Shown here: positions 62,076 to 64,000 of the stretch, piece by piece
How positions within the stretch are numbered: the first letter of the stretch is position 1
Layout: each line of letters opens with the position of its first letter
NCBI RefSeq assembly: GCF_001570525.1
Contig: NZ_BBXC01000018.1
Location: 69,365-133,364 of the forward strand
Length of the DNA stretch: 64,000 bases
Origin: Herbidospora sakaeratensis
GTDB taxonomy: Bacteria; Actinomycetota; Actinomycetes; Streptosporangiales; Streptosporangiaceae
Reading direction: 5' to 3'
The notes under the pieces: model-generated
Told to the model about the DNA's origin: nothing
Database searches by the model: none
What the model saw: the letters and a program-made list of their open reading frames with translations, nothing else
Program-made: the position numbers and the translations under genes

Positions 62076-62402
62076 TCACCCGGCGGCTTTCCTCGTCAAG
62101 TCCTCCAAGTAGGCCCGCAAGCGCGTCTGATCGAGCGTTCCCTCCGCGCGGAAAGCGCGGGTGAACGCCCGGCGACGATCTGCGAGCTGCAGGCAGGTCA
62201 GGGAGGGGTGCAGTGATGCACCGCGTCCCGGGAGCCGTTTCTGCAGGTCAGGGATGATCACATCCCCGGCCACCACCAGTCGGAGTAGCTCGGACTTGGC
62301 CGTGCGAACCCGGCAGCCCACGCACGTTCTCAGCGGGGCGGCCTGGTCACCGTATTCCAGCTTACCTTGCCGACGCATCTGCGGGATCGGCCGGTGCCTC
62401 AT
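62076..62402 (-). CDS. ylxR: YlxR family RNA-binding protein (DUF448)
   Basis: A protein of up to 108 residues with the YlxR signature [20 protein letters not shown] and the [11 protein letters not shown] turn. It is a small basic protein of the nusA-infB operon, thought to bind RNA or nucleoid. The ATG at 62402 overlaps the nusA end by 41 bp; another in-frame ATG at 62378 would overlap by 17 bp. Neither has a clear ribosome binding site, so the start is uncertain and translation is probably coupled to nusA. Confidence 0.88.
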   Translation of the reverse strand: MRHRPIPQMRRQGKLEYGDQAAPLRTCVGCRVRTAKSELLRLVVAGDVIIPDLQKRLPGRGASLHPSLTCLQLADRRRAFTRAFRAEGTLDQTRLRAYLEDLTRKAAG

Positions 62403-63363
62403 GAGTATCCGGCTTGATGTCGATGCGCCACCCGGTCAGCCGCGCGGCCAGCCGGGCGTTCTGCCCTTCCTTCCCGATCGCCAGCGACAGCTGGTAGTCG
62501 GGGACGGTCACCCGGGCCACCCGGCCGTCGGCGTCGACGACCTCCACACGGGAAACCCGCGCCGGCGACAGCGCATTCCCGACGAAGTCGGCCGGGTCTT
62601 CTGACCAGTCGATGATGTCGATCTTCTCGCCGTGCAGCTCGGTCATCACGTTGCGCACCCGGGAGCCCATCGGGCCGATGCAGGCGCCCTTGGCGTTGAC
62701 GCCGGGCTTGCGGGAGCGGACCGCGATCTTGGTGCGGTGGCCGGCCTCGCGGGCGATGGCGGCGATCTCGACGGTGCCGTCGGCGATCTCCGGGACCTCC
62801 AGCGCGAACAGCTTCTTCACCAGGTTCGGGTGGGTGCGGCTCAGGGTCACCGAAGGACCCTTGTTGCCCTTCTTCACCTGGACCACGTAGCAGCGGATGC
62901 GCTCCCCGTGGACGTACTCCTCCCCGGGGACCTGCTCGTTGTGGGGCAGGATGGCCTCGATCTTGCCCAGGTCGACCAGCACGACGCGGGGATCCTTGCC
63001 CTGCTGGATCACCCCCGCCACCAGCTCGCCCTCGCGGCTCGCGAACTCGCCGAAGTTGATCTCGTCTTCGGCGTCGCGGAGCTGCTGCAGGATGACCTGC
63101 TTGGCGGTGGTCGCGGCGATGCGGCTGAAGTTGCCCGGGGTGTCGTCGTACTCCCGGAGGATCTCGCCGTCTTCGCCGATCTCGGCGGCCAGGATCGACA
63201 CGTGCCCGGAGACGCGGTCGAGCTGGGCGCGGGCCTTCTGCGCGGCGCCCTCGGTGCGGAAGTAGGCGATCAGCAGCGCGTCCTCGATGGCCTTCACGAC
63301 CAGGTCGAACGAGATGTCCTTCTCCCGCTCCAGGCTGCGCAGGACGCTCATGTCAATGTCCAC
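62362..63363 (-). CDS. nusA: Transcription termination/antitermination protein NusA
   Basis: A 333-residue RNA polymerase-binding factor. The N-terminal domain ([20 protein letters not shown]), S1 domain ([20 protein letters not shown]) and two KH domains ([40 protein letters not shown]) are present; the C-terminal acidic repeats of enterobacterial NusA are absent, as usual in actinobacteria. The GTG at 63363 lies 4 nt after GGGGGAG; an ATG four codons later is an alternative. It sits 11 bp after rimP. Confidence 0.95.
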   Translation of the reverse strand: MDIDMSVLRSLEREKDISFDLVVKAIEDALLIAYFRTEGAAQKARAQLDRVSGHVSILAAEIGEDGEILREYDDTPGNFSRIAATTAKQVILQQLRDAEDEINFGEFASREGELVAGVIQQGKDPRVVLVDLGKIEAILPHNEQVPGEEYVHGERIRCYVVQVKKGNKGPSVTLSRTHPNLVKKLFALEVPEIADGTVEIAAIAREAGHRTKIAVRSRKPGVNAKGACIGPMGSRVRNVMTELHGEKIDIIDWSEDPADFVGNALSPARVSRVEVVDADGRVARVTVPDYQLSLAIGKEGQNARLAARLTGWRIDIKPDTHEAPADPADASAR

Positions 63364-63374
63364 AAGGCTCCCCC

Positions 63375-63875
63375 TCAGCCCTCATCGCCGTCTGCGATGT
63401 CTTCTTCATCTTCGTCCTCGTCGTCCAGATGGCGGAACTCCACCTGGACCTTGCCCTTTGCCAGATCCGCGTACGCGAAACGGCCGGCGGCCTCGATCTC
63501 GACGCCGTCGTCGTCGGCCTCGACGATCCGGCCCTCGACGGCGGCGCCGTCGGTCAGCGCCGCCTTCACCAATCTGCCTCGCGCGCGCCGCCAGTGGCGC
63601 GGCTCGGTCAGCGGGCGGTCGACGCCGGGAGAGGTGACCTCCAGCACGTAAGGGCTGTTGCCGAGCGCGTCGCTCGCGTCGAGCTTCTCGGAGACCGAAC
63701 GGCTGACTTCTGAGACGTCGTCGAGGCTGATGCCGCCGTCACGGTCGACGACCACCCGCACCAGCCGGCGCTTGCCGGCGGGGGTGACCGTCACGTCTTC
63801 GAGGTCGAGACCTTCGGCCTCGACGACCGGGGCGAGCAGCGCCACGAGGCGGTCGCGTCGGGCGGATTCGCCCAT
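63375..63875 (-). CDS. rimP: Ribosome maturation factor RimP
   Basis: A 166-residue 30S maturation factor, first gene of the rimP-nusA-ylxR-infB operon. Motifs [40 protein letters not shown] and [20 protein letters not shown] are typical, and the C-terminus is acidic. The ATG at 63875 has a perfect AAGGAGG ribosome binding site 7 nt upstream; an in-frame ATG eight codons earlier lacks one. The remaining 125 bp to the window edge hold no recognisable gene and presumably the operon promoter. Confidence 0.94.
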   Translation of the reverse strand: MGESARRDRLVALLAPVVEAEGLDLEDVTVTPAGKRRLVRVVVDRDGGISLDDVSEVSRSVSEKLDASDALGNSPYVLEVTSPGVDRPLTEPRHWRRARGRLVKAALTDGAAVEGRIVEADDDGVEIEAAGRFAYADLAKGKVQVEFRHLDDEDEDEEDIADGDEG

Positions 63876-64000
63876 GGTGACCTCCTTACCAATGGCCATC
63901 GGGGGCGTACCTCGCCCAACGTGCCCACAGCCTATCGACAGACCGGCACCGCTCGCCGCGCCGCGCGAACGCCCGCGAGAGCGGGTCCCGTCCGCGAAGC

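Noticed and set aside
63876..64000. A gene upstream of rimP
   Set aside because: No frame with start, ribosome binding site or homology is visible in the last 125 bp.

Overview
The window is chromosomal DNA from a high-G+C actinomycete. The signs are many GTG starts, 4-bp GTGA/ATGA overlaps, AfsR/SARP, MocR and DGPF/ECF genes, and the gene order cinA-pgsA-rimO-HTH-ftsK ... rnj-dapA ... dapB-M16-pnp-rpsO-ribF-truB-DHH-rbfA-DUF503-infB-ylxR-nusA-rimP. That order is the conserved actinobacterial translation/RNA-processing/lysine neighbourhood. A member of the Streptosporangiales is my best guess, but this is inference from gene content; no rRNA or tRNA gene was seen.

Layout. (1) 1-5586: backbone on the minus strand (cinA fragment, pgsA, rimO, RodZ-like HTH protein, ftsK). 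(2) 5.6-24.6 kb: an accessory block for pectin and uronic acid use. It has two secreted PL1 pectate lyases, an SSS symporter, a tautomerase, a KDG kinase, an IclR regulator, kduI with a 3' remnant of kduD, an aldose epimerase, a LacI regulator, an ABC sugar importer without an ATPase, and the oxidative uronate enzymes (uronate dehydrogenase-like, KdgD, enolase-superfamily dehydratase/cycloisomerase, ketoglutarate-semialdehyde dehydrogenase). (3) 24.7-31.6 kb: DGPF protein with its ECF sigma factor, a DUF402 protein, an AfsR/SARP-type ATPase regulator and a DHA2-family MFS exporter with a SARP-like heptamer array in front. (4) 31.9-34.6 kb: backbone again (RNase J, dapA). (5) 34.8-48.7 kb: a second accessory block with many regulators (ArsR-SRPBCC, anti-sigma-like ATPase, two GntR proteins, MocR), radC, two secreted GH43-CBM42 arabinan enzymes, a DMT exporter, a CGNR protein and a GNAT. 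It also carries a 16-unit minisatellite and a 2-kb gene-free stretch full of hairpins. (6) 48.7-64 kb: menA, then backbone from dapB to rimP on the minus strand.

How it works together. Secreted pectate lyases release unsaturated oligogalacturonides; symporter and ABC importer bring products in. One branch (KduI, [KduD], KdgK) leads toward KDPG. The other (uronate dehydrogenase, enolase-superfamily enzyme, KdgD, semialdehyde dehydrogenase) leads to 2-oxoglutarate. The two branches appear to have separate control: a 17-bp IclR/KdgR-type operator recurs at the lyase, symporter, tautomerase/kdgK and kduI promoters, with repeated sites spaced exactly 20 bp. The ABC/oxidative operon has two LacI-type palindromes instead.

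The observations most worth a second look are non-coding: the 20-bp-phased operator array, the 11-bp-phased SARP-like array, a dispersed element of about 80-90 bp found four times (three times just after a stop codon), three related double-hairpin modules with compensatory changes, and the higher-order minisatellite.
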